A DNA stretch of 44,441 nt, taken from positions 1 to 44,441 of the forward strand of contig JAEWRL010000088.1 in NCBI GenBank assembly GCA_023398955.1, given 5' to 3'. The stretch comes from Pseudomonadota bacterium. GTDB lineage: Bacteria > Myxococcota_A > Polyangia > Polyangiales > Polyangiaceae. A program made the translations under genes and the position numbers. This document shows positions 7,756 to 16,889 of the stretch, one piece after another. Under the pieces are notes generated by a model. That model had not been told where the DNA came from. It saw nothing but the letters and a program-made list of their open reading frames with translations, and did no database searches. Position 1 is the stretch's first letter. Each line of letters begins with the position of its first letter.

Positions 7756-9096
7756 ATGAAAAGATCGTCCTTGGCTCGGGCAGCCGGGCATTACGCGGCA
7801 GTGGCGCTCCTCGGCGCGAGCGTTGGATGCGGCGAAGAGACGTCCGAGGGCGCTGGCGCGGGGAACGGCTCCGGCGCGGCGGCGCCGGGGAGTAGTGGCT
7901 CTCGGAACGCGGGCGGCTCGGAGAGCGCGGGAGCAGGCGCAGGCTCGGGCGTTCCCGGATCGGCTCCCGGCTGGCATCCGGCGGATGGCGGTGTGCTCAC
8001 CGTGGGGGGCACGATGACGTTCACGGATCTTGGCGCCGCGGGCTGGTGGCCACGCCGGCTCGATCGCGATCCGAGCCACGGCGCCTGCACGGTCAAGGCC
8101 GGCACGGACACCTGGGGCGCCCCCTGTTGCCTCACGGAGCACGCCACCGAGGACGTCCCCCTGGCACCCTTCGACAAGGAGATGACGCTGCTGCTCAAGG
8201 CCGTCAGCGTGCGTCAGCTCGCCGTCTATCAGCCTCGGCCAGAGACGTCCGACGGGGATTGGGCCCTCGTTTCCTCGTGGGACGACCGCGACGGTCAGGC
8301 GCACAACCTGTGGAGCAGTACCAGCGGTGCGGGCTCGGCGTCCCTGCTCGGTGACTTCACGCAGGAGGATTGCGTCTACTACGTCGCTCAAGAGCCGAGC
8401 TTCGACTGCGGCGACGGCACGGACTACTACTGCCCCGATGACCCGGGGGTGAAGCACCTGGGCTGGAGCGGGTCGAAGCTCATCGTCCTCTTGGCGTCGA
8501 TGGACTTCGAGGACGACGCGGTGAAGGCCTGTGGCTCTGACGAGCAGGGGCACCCTGGCCCTTGGATAGCCTTCGTCGCCTCCGAGCTGACGCGGGACGG
8601 CGGCCGCAAGTGGAACGGCCTCTGCAACTGCTATTCGAAGACCGGCACCGTGGGCGACGGCTGCGGCGAGCTGAACCTCTTCGAGGTCGTGATGGACGAC
8701 AACGCTTGGAGCAATCGCGAGTTCATCAGCACCGGGCTCCGCTCCTTCCAAGCGGGGCACGTGGGCGGCAACGTCTGTGGGGAAGACTGCCGGCGTGAGG
8801 ACTTCCCCGCCGACCAGGACGTCGTGGATGCCTGCAGCGGTAGCGGCTTCGAAGAGGGCCCGCTCCTGCCCGTGGGCGGCTCGACCCAGGGTTGCCCCGT
8901 ATGGGTAAGGCCGCGCGGGGATCGCTACCTCATCGCGCTCCTGGATGCAGCGACCCGCACACTGCAGGTGGCCATGCTGCACCCGGATGCCTTACCGACA
9001 TCCCTTGGGGAGCTGCTGCCGTCCCTACCCGTCGCCGTAAGCCGTTCTACGATCGACGAGCTAGCGGGGCTGAGACTCCCCGCGCCGGGAGGGTGA
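7756..9096 (+). CDS. TOS1-like (DUF2403/DUF2401) lipoprotein
   Basis: A 446-residue exported protein. The signal peptide ends LLGASVGC (Cys25), followed by a Gly/Ser/Ala linker to about 72. The region from MTFTDLGAAGWW to ACTVKAGT fits DUF2403. The rest matches the fungal TOS1/DUF2401 pattern in order: DYYCPDDPGVKHLGWSGSKL, a WIAFVASEL segment, then CNCYSKTGTVGDGCGELNLF-EVV, which corresponds to the fungal CSCW-GCGE-D-FEV core. Fungal members are cell-wall proteins linked to beta-1,3-glucan. I assign the family from remembered motifs. The biochemical role is not established here; glucan binding or cleavage is an inference. Cysteine-rich, with likely disulphides. The last 36 bases overlap the convergent HEAT-protein gene. 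Confidence 0.72.
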   Translation: MKRSSLARAAGHYAAVALLGASVGCGEETSEGAGAGNGSGAAAPGSSGSRNAGGSESAGAGAGSGVPGSAPGWHPADGGVLTVGGTMTFTDLGAAGWWPRRLDRDPSHGACTVKAGTDTWGAPCCLTEHATEDVPLAPFDKEMTLLLKAVSVRQLAVYQPRPETSDGDWALVSSWDDRDGQAHNLWSSTSGAGSASLLGDFTQEDCVYYVAQEPSFDCGDGTDYYCPDDPGVKHLGWSGSKLIVLLASMDFEDDAVKACGSDEQGHPGPWIAFVASELTRDGGRKWNGLCNCYSKTGTVGDGCGELNLFEVVMDDNAWSNREFISTGLRSFQAGHVGGNVCGEDCRREDFPADQDVVDACSGSGFEEGPLLPVGGSTQGCPVWVRPRGDRYLIALLDAATRTLQVAMLHPDALPTSLGELLPSLPVAVSRSTIDELAGLRLPAPGG

Positions 9097-11013
9097 GGCG
9101 GGCTGGGTCGACCCTACCATCGCCACCTCACGGACGCGCGGATTGTCGTCTGCTTTGGCCAAAGCCTCGAGCACCGGGCGGAGCTCCGGACGCTGCGGGA
9201 GCCAGCGCACGAGCACGTTCACGGCGCGAAGCCGCACGCTCGAGTCCTTGTCGGACTGGGCAGCCCGGGAAAGGGCGTCGCTCAGCCGCTTTGAGGGCTC
9301 CCTCACCTCGATGGCTTCGACGGCCGCGCTGCGGATCACATTGGCCGTCTCCGATGCCAGCACCTGGACGAGCAACGCGTCGACCGCGGGCCCCGACATG
9401 AGGCGAATGGCGTCGACGGCGGCCGTTCGCTCCTTGACGGACTCCGCGCGCAACGACGGCTGGACTGCTTCGAAGGCGCTGTCATGACCGCTGTTCGCGA
9501 TGCCACGCAGGGCGTGGGCCCGCTCCGTGGCCCCCGCAGCCTTCTGCAGGACCGTGATGAGGGTCTTCGCAATCGCCAGCGCGCGCGCCTCTTCGCCTGC
9601 CAGCCGGAGCTTCCGGGACATGGTGCCGAGGCCGTAGAGGGCGTGCACGGAGAGCTTCGTATCCTGGACGAGCTCCGTCAATGAGGCGACCGCCTCGGGC
9701 GAGGGCATATCGACCTGCATCAAGCCAGCCGCCGCCCTGGCCCTAGTCTCGATGGGAAGGCCACGCTGGCGCAGCACCTTCACCATGACGGCTTGGGCTT
9801 CCGGGCTGCCCACGGAGGCAAGAGCGTCCAAGAGGAGGGGCGCTGCTGGTGAACGTTCGAGGATCGATGCCTCCGCCTGCTCCAGCGCGCCCGCAGTGCT
9901 CCTCAGCAACGCGACCATGACCGTGAACTCGCGACTGCGCTCACGAACGCGCTCCTTCCTTGCCGCGTCGTCGGGCGCTGGGGCGCCCTGGACGCTGCCG
10001 ACGAGATCCGTGAGGGCTTCCCGGTCCCCAGCGGTTGCCTCGAGCGCTGCGAGTGCCGTCTCATAGGTGTGGCCTTCGCTCCGCACGCCATCGAGGGCAT
10101 CCACCTGCCCCGGAGCGACATGAGAGCGCCCAGGCTGGATGGGCACGGACTTGGCGAGAGCCTCTGCCCACGGGAGGGAGCTTTTCGGCGCCCTGCTCTT
10201 CAGATCGAGTGTTAGCTCGATCTTCCCACCATAGGTCATGCCCTTGCCGAGCGGCAGCTCGATACGCTCACGGCTGGCTAGGCGAGCGAGAGCCCCCTTT
10301 TCGAAGATCAGGGTACACCGCGCCTCGGGAACCGTAGGACTCAGTGTGAGCCCCGGACCGGGATTCGAGCCCGGAGATGGTGCAACCTGTGTCGCCTCAT
10401 AGGCAAGCTTTCGCCGGACCCAGGAGCCAGCCTTCTCACCCTTCGCGTATTCCACCGAGTACTCCCCAGAGGCATCCACCTCCGAACCCCGCCACGGGCC
10501 ACCCCCTGCACCCGGGTCCACCGTGAACTGGAGGGCCGACGCGAGGCTGCGCTGAATACCGACGGCGAAGGCGCCCAAGCCCTTCACGTGGCGCTCCGCC
10601 GTGATGCGCCCGCCCGTGAGTGTGAAAAGGAACGGCTCCTCGAGCTCCTTTCCCATGGCGCGGTACTTGGGCTCGGCGTCCGACCCTACGCCACGGAAGC
10701 GCACGTTGCGGAGAGAGAGCGCAAGCTCCCTGGCATCCGCAGTCTTCCAACGCACATCCAACAGAAGCTCCGCGTCCATCTCATAGTGCACCATGGCAAG
10801 CCCGGTTTGGGTTCCTGTCGTCGCCGCCTGCCGCACTGCATAAAGATAGTATCCCGGGCTCCACGAGCTGGCCAACGAGCTACCCGAACCCTCTTCCAAG
10901 GACATTTGGGCAGAATCCGTGGGCGAGTCGCCCGATTGCTTGCACGCCGTCGAGCAGGCGAGAGCCAAGGCCATGACGCTCAACCGTCGAGCTCGAAGTC
11001 TTCCTGTCTTCAT
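9061..11013 (-). CDS. HEAT-repeat lipoprotein with vitellogenin-like N-terminus
   Basis: A 650-residue lipoprotein; the signal ends LALACSTAC. Residues about 45-280 resemble the N-terminal beta-barrel of large lipid transfer proteins: a YLYAVRQ start, strands such as ELLLDVRW and LALSLRNVRF, KELEEPFLFTLTGGRITAER, GIQRSLASALQF, and a DASGEYSVEYA stretch like the conserved D-SG-C-T-Y segment. Residues about 330-640 are amphipathic helical repeats of HEAT type (TAAVDAIRLMSGPAVDALLV, SVRLRAVNVLVRWLP), comparable with the LLTP helical domain. Attachment to an envelope membrane and lipid or protein binding are inferred. The ATG at 11013 follows GAAGGGGAGC. The stop falls inside the convergent TOS1-like gene. 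Confidence 0.78.
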   Translation of the reverse strand: MKTGRLRARRLSVMALALACSTACKQSGDSPTDSAQMSLEEGSGSSLASSWSPGYYLYAVRQAATTGTQTGLAMVHYEMDAELLLDVRWKTADARELALSLRNVRFRGVGSDAEPKYRAMGKELEEPFLFTLTGGRITAERHVKGLGAFAVGIQRSLASALQFTVDPGAGGGPWRGSEVDASGEYSVEYAKGEKAGSWVRRKLAYEATQVAPSPGSNPGPGLTLSPTVPEARCTLIFEKGALARLASRERIELPLGKGMTYGGKIELTLDLKSRAPKSSLPWAEALAKSVPIQPGRSHVAPGQVDALDGVRSEGHTYETALAALEATAGDREALTDLVGSVQGAPAPDDAARKERVRERSREFTVMVALLRSTAGALEQAEASILERSPAAPLLLDALASVGSPEAQAVMVKVLRQRGLPIETRARAAAGLMQVDMPSPEAVASLTELVQDTKLSVHALYGLGTMSRKLRLAGEEARALAIAKTLITVLQKAAGATERAHALRGIANSGHDSAFEAVQPSLRAESVKERTAAVDAIRLMSGPAVDALLVQVLASETANVIRSAAVEAIEVREPSKRLSDALSRAAQSDKDSSVRLRAVNVLVRWLPQRPELRPVLEALAKADDNPRVREVAMVGSTQPASPSRRGESQPR

Positions 11014-11230
11014 CCTTGCTCCCCTTCGTCACATTCGTGACGGTTCGCCTAAGCCCTGGATCGAAGTGATTACCATTGCCAGGAGCGAGTGTTTCATAGG
11101 TTCTCCATTTCCTATTGAACCGCCCCAGACGGCTCGCTTAGGATGTTGCTCCAAGGAGCGGAGGCTGGCAACCGTTTAATTCGGTGCTCGGGTTTCGTTC
11201 TGGAGGCAACGAACAACAAGGGAGACCTGC

Positions 11231-14200
11231 ATGATGTCATCACGTCGAGGGGCACGCAGCGCCGTGCTCGGCCTCGCCATCGTCGCAGCCTTAGCGGGCT
11301 GTTCCAGCGACGAAACGGCGGCGCCAGACTCGCTCTCTCGGGCGCAACAAGCCGAGACAGCGGGCTTCACAGCGGTGAAGTTCTCACTCACCCTGCCAGC
11401 TGGCGTGAGCCCCGGGAGCACTCTGCTCTCGGCGAGCGACCGCCTCAGCCTGAATGGCGGGGGTATCATCGGTCAGGAAGGAAACCTGACGACGGTGAGC
11501 GGCTTCGGCAGCAGCGCGAACGTGGAGGTCCAGGGGGGCGCGCGCATCTACGCGAACATCCAGACGCAATCGACGATTGTCGTCAACTCGAGCGCCAACG
11601 TCTATGGCTTCGCGCAGAGCGGGAGCATCGTCGACGTCAAGACCGGCGCCAACGTCTTCGGCGGTGAGATAGAAGGGACCCCACCGGTCCCCAATACGCT
11701 CACCTGGTCCGTGGACTGGCCCAACGACATCGGCCAGTCCTTCACCCCGAATCCGCCGAACCCGCCGCTGAACCCGGGTGACCCGGGGATCACCCCGGCA
11801 GCGGGCGCCTATGGCGCGGTGAACCTGCCCAGCGGCGCGCGCATGACCCTGGCCACGGGCACTTATTTCTTCGAGTCCTTCAACATGGAGCCCGGGGCGG
11901 AGCTCCGCGTGGATTCCCGGGGAGGCCCCATCGTCGTCTACGTGAGGGGCACCTTCCGCGACTCGGGCAAGATACTCCCAGCCACGGACGCCGCGGGCAA
12001 CCCCGTCGTGGAGCCCGGAGGGCTGCGCCTCGCCTGCCTCGGCACGGCGGCCATCGAGCTCACGGGACCCTTCGTCGGGGTCATCGTGGCGCCCAACGCC
12101 GAGGTGAAGCTGAACGCGCCGAACAGCGGCCAGCACATTGGCGCCTTCTTCGGCAAGCACGTCACCGTCATGTCGAACTACTCGGCCCCGGTGCTGCCGC
12201 TCCCCTTCTCCATCGACGATTTCACTGGCGGCGGCACTCCTGCCGTCCCGGATGACGACGGCGACGGCGTCGACAACGACAACGACCCGTGTACCCAGGA
12301 TCCAGGCAAGGTACAGCCAGGCATCTGCGGCTGCGGCACTCCGGACACCGACGCCGATGGGGACAGCGTGCCCGCCTGCGTCGACGCGGACGACGACAAC
12401 CCCGCCGTTCAGGTCGACGGCCCCTGCGCCAACGCCGAGGTGAGCGACCCCTGCACGAGCGACATCTGCCCCGATTCGGCGAGCGAGAACCAGTGCGAAG
12501 CAAACGGCGTCTGCGGCAACCCCGCCGCCGAGTGTCCGCCCATCACCGGCTCGAGCTGCACGGTGCGGCGCTTCCGGGACAGCGTCTACTGGATTTGCAC
12601 CGGGCCCCGCACCTGGCAAGAGGCACAGGCTGCCTGCGCGGCTTACCCAAATGGAAGGCTCGTCCACGTCAGCGACGGCATCGAGAACGCCTGGCTCGAC
12701 CTGGCCACGAGCGGTCAGTTCTGGACCGGCGCCAACGCGACGGTGACCTCCGGCGAATGGTACTGGACGGGCACCACGGATCCGAGCGAGTACCACCTGT
12801 GGAGCGGCGGCCCCTCGGGTCACCGTGTCGACGGGCGCTTCGAAGCCTGGGCTGACAGCCAGCCCCAAGGGGGTGATTGCGCTGCCCTCACCAGCGACGG
12901 CAGCTGGTCCGCCGTCCCCTGTTCCACGGGGCTCGGCTTCGTCTGCGAGTACGCACCCGTTCACGGGACCCCCGGGCCCTTCCCCGGCCCCTGTGACCTA
13001 TACCCCGAGGCCTGCGCACGAACCGGCTACGAGGGAACGGGCGGCACCGGAGGCGGAGGCGGCACCGGAGGCACGGGGGGAACCGGGGGAACCGGGGGAA
13101 CCGGGGGAACCGGGGGAACCGGGGGAACCGGGGGAACCGGGGGAACCGGGGGAACCGGGGGAACCGGGGGAACCGGGGGAACTGGGGGAACTGGGGGAAG
13201 TGGCGGCACCTGCGTGCCCGCTGCGTCCGTGCTTCCAACGGACATCACTGTGCTCCGGGCAGACGCAAACAACTGCTACGCCGCCTGCGAGAACGCGAGC
13301 AACTACGCGGAGTGCCAGGCGGCCTGCGGCAGCTTCGCGCCGTTCCCGTCGCTGACGGAGGACTGCGATCCCCCCAACGACATCCTCATCAAGGAATCGT
13401 GCGATATCGAGCCAAGCACGGCGGGTGCCAGCTGTACCCCTGGTGGAGCTGAGTGCACGGGCGGCCAGGTGTGCGGCCGCTTCGCGACCTGTGCCGTGAT
13501 GGTCGGCGGCGCCGCCCAAACATGCACGACCGACGCCGACTGCGGCGCCGGTGTCCAGTGCCACCTGGGCTACGGGTTCTGCGTGGATCCAACGGTCCAC
13601 GACGCTTGCGACGGCGACCCGACGTGCAGCCGCCCCTGTGCCTCTGAGTACCGTTGCGGCGCGCCATCGGACAACTGTGACGACGCTCCTTTCGACACCC
13701 TCCCCGTCTGTTCTGAGACCGAAATCTGCGTGGAGACCGAGGTCGGAGAGGCCATCGATCCCCTCGATCCCACCAACGGCTCCAATCTCGACACAACCCC
13801 CTTCGATCCAACGGACCGCTTCGAGCAGCCGAGCGATCCGGTGAATCAGAAGTACCCCGTCGCCGATCCCGGGAGCTGCGGCGGCGCTGGCGAGCCCCCC
13901 TGCCCGACCGACATGAGCCACCCGTGGTGTCGTGTCGACGTGCGCGGCCAGGATGACCTCATCCAAGACCAGAGCGTCAGCGACAACGGCCAGGCTCCCG
14001 CTGACAACAAGCGCGGCCACTCCGGCGGCGGCGGTCCCCTGCAGTTCGATTTCGACCCGAACCTCGAGCTCGTCTACGACGTCGATCCCTTGGCGTTCGG
14101 CGACTCGAGCTTCACGGCGCGGGCTGCCGCCTCCGTGCTGGCTCAGGTGAGGTTGAACAACTTCATCGGCTTCTCCAAGACGGTCAACGTGCTCGACGCG

Positions 14201-16309
14201 CTGGCCATGGTCGAGGCCCAGCGCTGCGGGGTGGAGCTCGATGCCCGCGTCAAGCTCTTCGGCATCGACTTCCTGCCCATCCTGCTCGGTGAGCGCGCCT
14301 CCCTCCTCGACGACTATGATACGCCGGAGCCGGTGCGGACCACCTGCGAAGAAGGAATCCTCGCGTACCAGACAAAGGTGGCTCGCGCCGCCAAGGCCAT
14401 GCGCGACGCCCAGGAGCTCTTGCGCCAGTACAAGGCTGTCGTCGACGGAGGCGACACCTTCGCCCCCGAGTTCTGCACCGAGGTGCTCTCCGGCGTGCTG
14501 CCGGTGGGGTTCCCCGCGGTCGACTGCGGCACTGCCACAGCGGCTGAGGTCGTCGACGCCTTCGTGCAGTATTATGAGCAGGAAGTCACGTCCCTGCGCA
14601 ACGCGGCCTTCCCCACCGAGTCGATCCCTCGCTTCGATGGCAACCAGAGCAAGTCCGTCAATTTCCCCATCGCCTCACCCAGCGGGAAGAGCCAGCAGCT
14701 GGCGAACGTCACCTTCTTCGTGGGACCGGTGCCCGCCAACCTCACCGTCGACGCCGTGTTCAACTACGGCATCACCGGCGGCCTGAGCTTCGAGCTGACG
14801 CCCGAGCGCTTCGTGGACTCCCTGCGGGACGAGAACGCCCACAAGCTCGCCTCCGCCAAGGCCGACGTGACCCCAGGCGCTGGCGCGAGCATCGATATGT
14901 TCGTCGGCGCCGGCTTCGATTGCGGCTTCGCCGCCGCCAAGCTTGGCATCGCCGGGATCATCACCCTGGCAAACATCGACGTCCCCCTTGTCGCGGGCGC
15001 GCACCTGAAGGTGAGGTCCGAGCCCGAGGACGCCAGAGAGCTGCCCGATGACCTGACGGCCCTGCTCGGCACGACGCCAGCCGACACCTTGTTCCCCCTC
15101 GGTGGCGCCAAGCGCTTCCAGTTCCTGGCTGGCTACGACTATTCGGCGACCGTCAACCTCTACGACATCTTGCGCGGCCAGATAGACGCGCGGCTCAAGC
15201 TGAAGTTTTTCTGGTTCAGCAAGACCTACAAGGCGAAGATCGCGTCCTTCCCCGGTCTGCCTCCGCAACAGTACGTGCTGGTTTCCGGTGGCAGCAGGCC
15301 CGACCAAGACGTGAACCTGGGAACGGTGAGCATGCCGCTGCCCTTCGTCGAGCTGCCGCGGGCCGCGACCCTCGACCCACCCGAGGATCCCTCGGGAAGT
15401 GCCGGAGCCGCTGGCTCCGCGGGGAGCGCTGGAGGCCCCAGCGAGCCGCCGGAGACCGTGCACTTCGATCCGAACCTGGTCGGCAGGCTCTTCTATGACA
15501 CCCAATGCGTGCCGCCGCCCCCGGCCCCCGAGTGCCCGCAGATCTTCGACTACAATGCGGCCTACGTGCCCAACGCCGAGGTCAGCGACAGGCTTGTTGC
15601 CTACGGCACCACGGGAGTGGACCTGCACGACCGGGCCAAGCTCTTCACGGCCTCGCCCATCGATCCAGGCGGCTACGGTGACGTGGCGCTGCGGACGGGC
15701 CTCCTTCGCCTGCGCAACGACGTGTTCATCTATGACGGCTGGGGCGGCACGTCCCTCGACCGTTGGCATCGGGTCTCCGTGCACTCGTTGATTCCGAACT
15801 CGGCGGGAGCAAACGTTCCGACCATCGTACTGAGCCGTAGCTTCAGCGGCAGCCCCGACGAACCTTACCATGCCATCCAGAACGGTGAGGAGTTCCACCT
15901 GAGCCCCGGCGCCTACTACGGCACCATCGACCTGAACGATGGCACCCTGTACCTCGATGGCCCTGGGCTCTACTCCTTCCACACGCTCGTCGTGAACGCC
16001 GGGGGCACCGTCGTCGTCAACCACGGCGAGGGCGAAGAAGCAGGGGCCGTCGAGGTAGCGATCCGCGACTATTTCGTTTGGAATGGACACCTCGTCAACG
16101 GTACCGGGCGTCCCAACGCTCACCTCTTCGGCTACTACGGCACGGGCACGGTATACCTTGTAAGCGAATCCGGCTTCCAGGGCACCGTGGTGGCGCCCCA
16201 TGCCAAGCTGGAGCTCAACTCGAGGGCTTACCGCGGCGCATACTACGCGAACTTCCTAGAGGTCCACCAGGACGCGACGCTTACCTTCGACCCCTGCCGC
16301 GGCTTCTAG
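11231..16309 (+). CDS. Giant lectin-containing surface lipoprotein
   Basis: A 1692-residue protein with signal LAIVAALAGC. In order: an N-terminal beta-helix-like domain (about 40-335; RMTLATGTYFFESFNMEPGA and VGVIVAPNAEVKLNAPNSGQ, resembling DUF7305-type adhesin domains); Asp-rich thrombospondin-3-like calcium repeats (about 338-395); a C-type lectin domain (about 440-575; TWQEAQAACAAYPNGRLVHV, YWTGTTDPSEY, SWSAVPCSTGLGFVCEY); a Gly-Thr-Gly linker (about 600-660); Cys-rich modules (660-860); a long helical/beta region; and a C-terminal domain related to the first (YYGTIDLNDGTLYLDGPGLY, GTVVAPHAKLELNSRAYRGA). Likely a cell-surface carbohydrate-binding or adhesive protein. AAGGGAG precedes the ATG pair at 11231/11234. 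No sorting signal beyond the lipobox is visible. A terminator follows. Confidence 0.85.
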   Translation: MMSSRRGARSAVLGLAIVAALAGCSSDETAAPDSLSRAQQAETAGFTAVKFSLTLPAGVSPGSTLLSASDRLSLNGGGIIGQEGNLTTVSGFGSSANVEVQGGARIYANIQTQSTIVVNSSANVYGFAQSGSIVDVKTGANVFGGEIEGTPPVPNTLTWSVDWPNDIGQSFTPNPPNPPLNPGDPGITPAAGAYGAVNLPSGARMTLATGTYFFESFNMEPGAELRVDSRGGPIVVYVRGTFRDSGKILPATDAAGNPVVEPGGLRLACLGTAAIELTGPFVGVIVAPNAEVKLNAPNSGQHIGAFFGKHVTVMSNYSAPVLPLPFSIDDFTGGGTPAVPDDDGDGVDNDNDPCTQDPGKVQPGICGCGTPDTDADGDSVPACVDADDDNPAVQVDGPCANAEVSDPCTSDICPDSASENQCEANGVCGNPAAECPPITGSSCTVRRFRDSVYWICTGPRTWQEAQAACAAYPNGRLVHVSDGIENAWLDLATSGQFWTGANATVTSGEWYWTGTTDPSEYHLWSGGPSGHRVDGRFEAWADSQPQGGDCAALTSDGSWSAVPCSTGLGFVCEYAPVHGTPGPFPGPCDLYPEACARTGYEGTGGTGGGGGTGGTGGTGGTGGTGGTGGTGGTGGTGGTGGTGGTGGTGGTGGTGGSGGTCVPAASVLPTDITVLRADANNCYAACENASNYAECQAACGSFAPFPSLTEDCDPPNDILIKESCDIEPSTAGASCTPGGAECTGGQVCGRFATCAVMVGGAAQTCTTDADCGAGVQCHLGYGFCVDPTVHDACDGDPTCSRPCASEYRCGAPSDNCDDAPFDTLPVCSETEICVETEVGEAIDPLDPTNGSNLDTTPFDPTDRFEQPSDPVNQKYPVADPGSCGGAGEPPCPTDMSHPWCRVDVRGQDDLIQDQSVSDNGQAPADNKRGHSGGGGPLQFDFDPNLELVYDVDPLAFGDSSFTARAAASVLAQVRLNNFIGFSKTVNVLDALAMVEAQRCGVELDARVKLFGIDFLPILLGERASLLDDYDTPEPVRTTCEEGILAYQTKVARAAKAMRDAQELLRQYKAVVDGGDTFAPEFCTEVLSGVLPVGFPAVDCGTATAAEVVDAFVQYYEQEVTSLRNAAFPTESIPRFDGNQSKSVNFPIASPSGKSQQLANVTFFVGPVPANLTVDAVFNYGITGGLSFELTPERFVDSLRDENAHKLASAKADVTPGAGASIDMFVGAGFDCGFAAAKLGIAGIITLANIDVPLVAGAHLKVRSEPEDARELPDDLTALLGTTPADTLFPLGGAKRFQFLAGYDYSATVNLYDILRGQIDARLKLKFFWFSKTYKAKIASFPGLPPQQYVLVSGGSRPDQDVNLGTVSMPLPFVELPRAATLDPPEDPSGSAGAAGSAGSAGGPSEPPETVHFDPNLVGRLFYDTQCVPPPPAPECPQIFDYNAAYVPNAEVSDRLVAYGTTGVDLHDRAKLFTASPIDPGGYGDVALRTGLLRLRNDVFIYDGWGGTSLDRWHRVSVHSLIPNSAGANVPTIVLSRSFSGSPDEPYHAIQNGEEFHLSPGAYYGTIDLNDGTLYLDGPGLYSFHTLVVNAGGTVVVNHGEGEEAGAVEVAIRDYFVWNGHLVNGTGRPNAHLFGYYGTGTVYLVSESGFQGTVVAPHAKLELNSRAYRGAYYANFLEVHQDATLTFDPCRGF
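13081..13197 (+). repeat. 9-bp minisatellite coding Gly-Thr-Gly
   Basis: Eleven perfect AACCGGGGG units followed by two AACTGGGGG units, inside the lectin lipoprotein gene. Each unit encodes three residues, so slippage alters linker length without breaking the frame. Looser GGCACCGGA variants precede it from about 13033. Confidence 0.95.
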
Positions 16310-16335
16310 CCTTGGCCACTATCCCATGAAGGAGA

Positions 16336-16366
16336 GCCCCCGGTGCCGCGTGCATCGGGGGCTTTT
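16336..16366 (+). terminator. Intrinsic terminator after the lectin lipoprotein gene
   Basis: The stem GCCCCCG / CGGGGGC with a 13-base loop is followed by TTTT. It begins 27 bases after the stop at 16309. Good match to a rho-independent terminator. Confidence 0.85.
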
Positions 16367-16429
16367 CGACGTCGGTAGCACCGAAGGCAGCGCGTCGCAT
16401 TGACGACGGACACGCTCAGTCCATAGTGC

Positions 16430-16819
16430 TTATTCGCAGCCGTCGAAGTAGATGAAGCCCTCGGTTAGTGGGCAGGTCTCCCCACCGTCGGTTGGGCCGA
16501 GGTCAGGACACGCGATGCGAAGGAGTAGGGCCGAATTGCCGTCGCTCAGCGTGGTGCACGTGCACGGCGTCGCCGTGGCCCCAAGGGTCTCACTTTGACC
16601 TGCCGCCTGCGCGACAGATACCCCGCACTCTTGAGCTTGACCCAGGACCAGTGGGACAAGTGTATTGAAAGACACCCCCCCGCTCGCGGCGGCGCCGCCG
16701 CTCGAGCTCGAGCCCCCCGATGCGTCGTTTGAATCATCTCCCCCGGAGCACGAAACACCGACGGCAAGAGCCGTCCCCTAGAGCGCGGTGGTCAGCAAGC
16801 GCAGCCGTGGATACCTCAT
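16430..16819 (-). pseudogene. Dead, internally deleted copy of the adjacent lipoprotein
   Basis: From the ATG at 16819 the minus strand reads MRYPRLRLLTTAL, then a TAG where the intact neighbour has TTG (CTCTTG to CTCTAG), then GTALAVGVSCSG. Beyond the stop, the lipobox and Ser/Gly linker continue to AAASGG and join in frame, through seven G, to VSFNTLVPLVLGQAQECG and the C-terminus EGFIYFDGCE. About 330 bases present in the middle of the intact copy are missing. The first 140 bases differ from the neighbour at only three positions I can count, while the C-terminal half is clearly diverged. So: tandem duplicate, nonsense mutation in the signal peptide, internal deletion. Restart at the internal GTG would lack a signal. 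Confidence 0.85.
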
Positions 16820-16889
16820 GCGCGGGTGGTAACCTTGGAGAGGACTGAAAGCTTGGCCACGCCGTGCCACATACCCCTTCACTCGATAC

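Noticed and set aside
10361..10385. A T-arm-like string (GGATTCGAGCCC) suggesting a tRNA
   Set aside because: It lies inside the coding sequence of the HEAT lipoprotein linker, and no acceptor, D or anticodon arm can be paired around it.
12998..14020. Minus-strand Pro/Gly-rich open frame opposite the lectin gene
   Set aside because: It is a shadow created by the GC-rich glycine repeats; it has no domain and no ribosome site.
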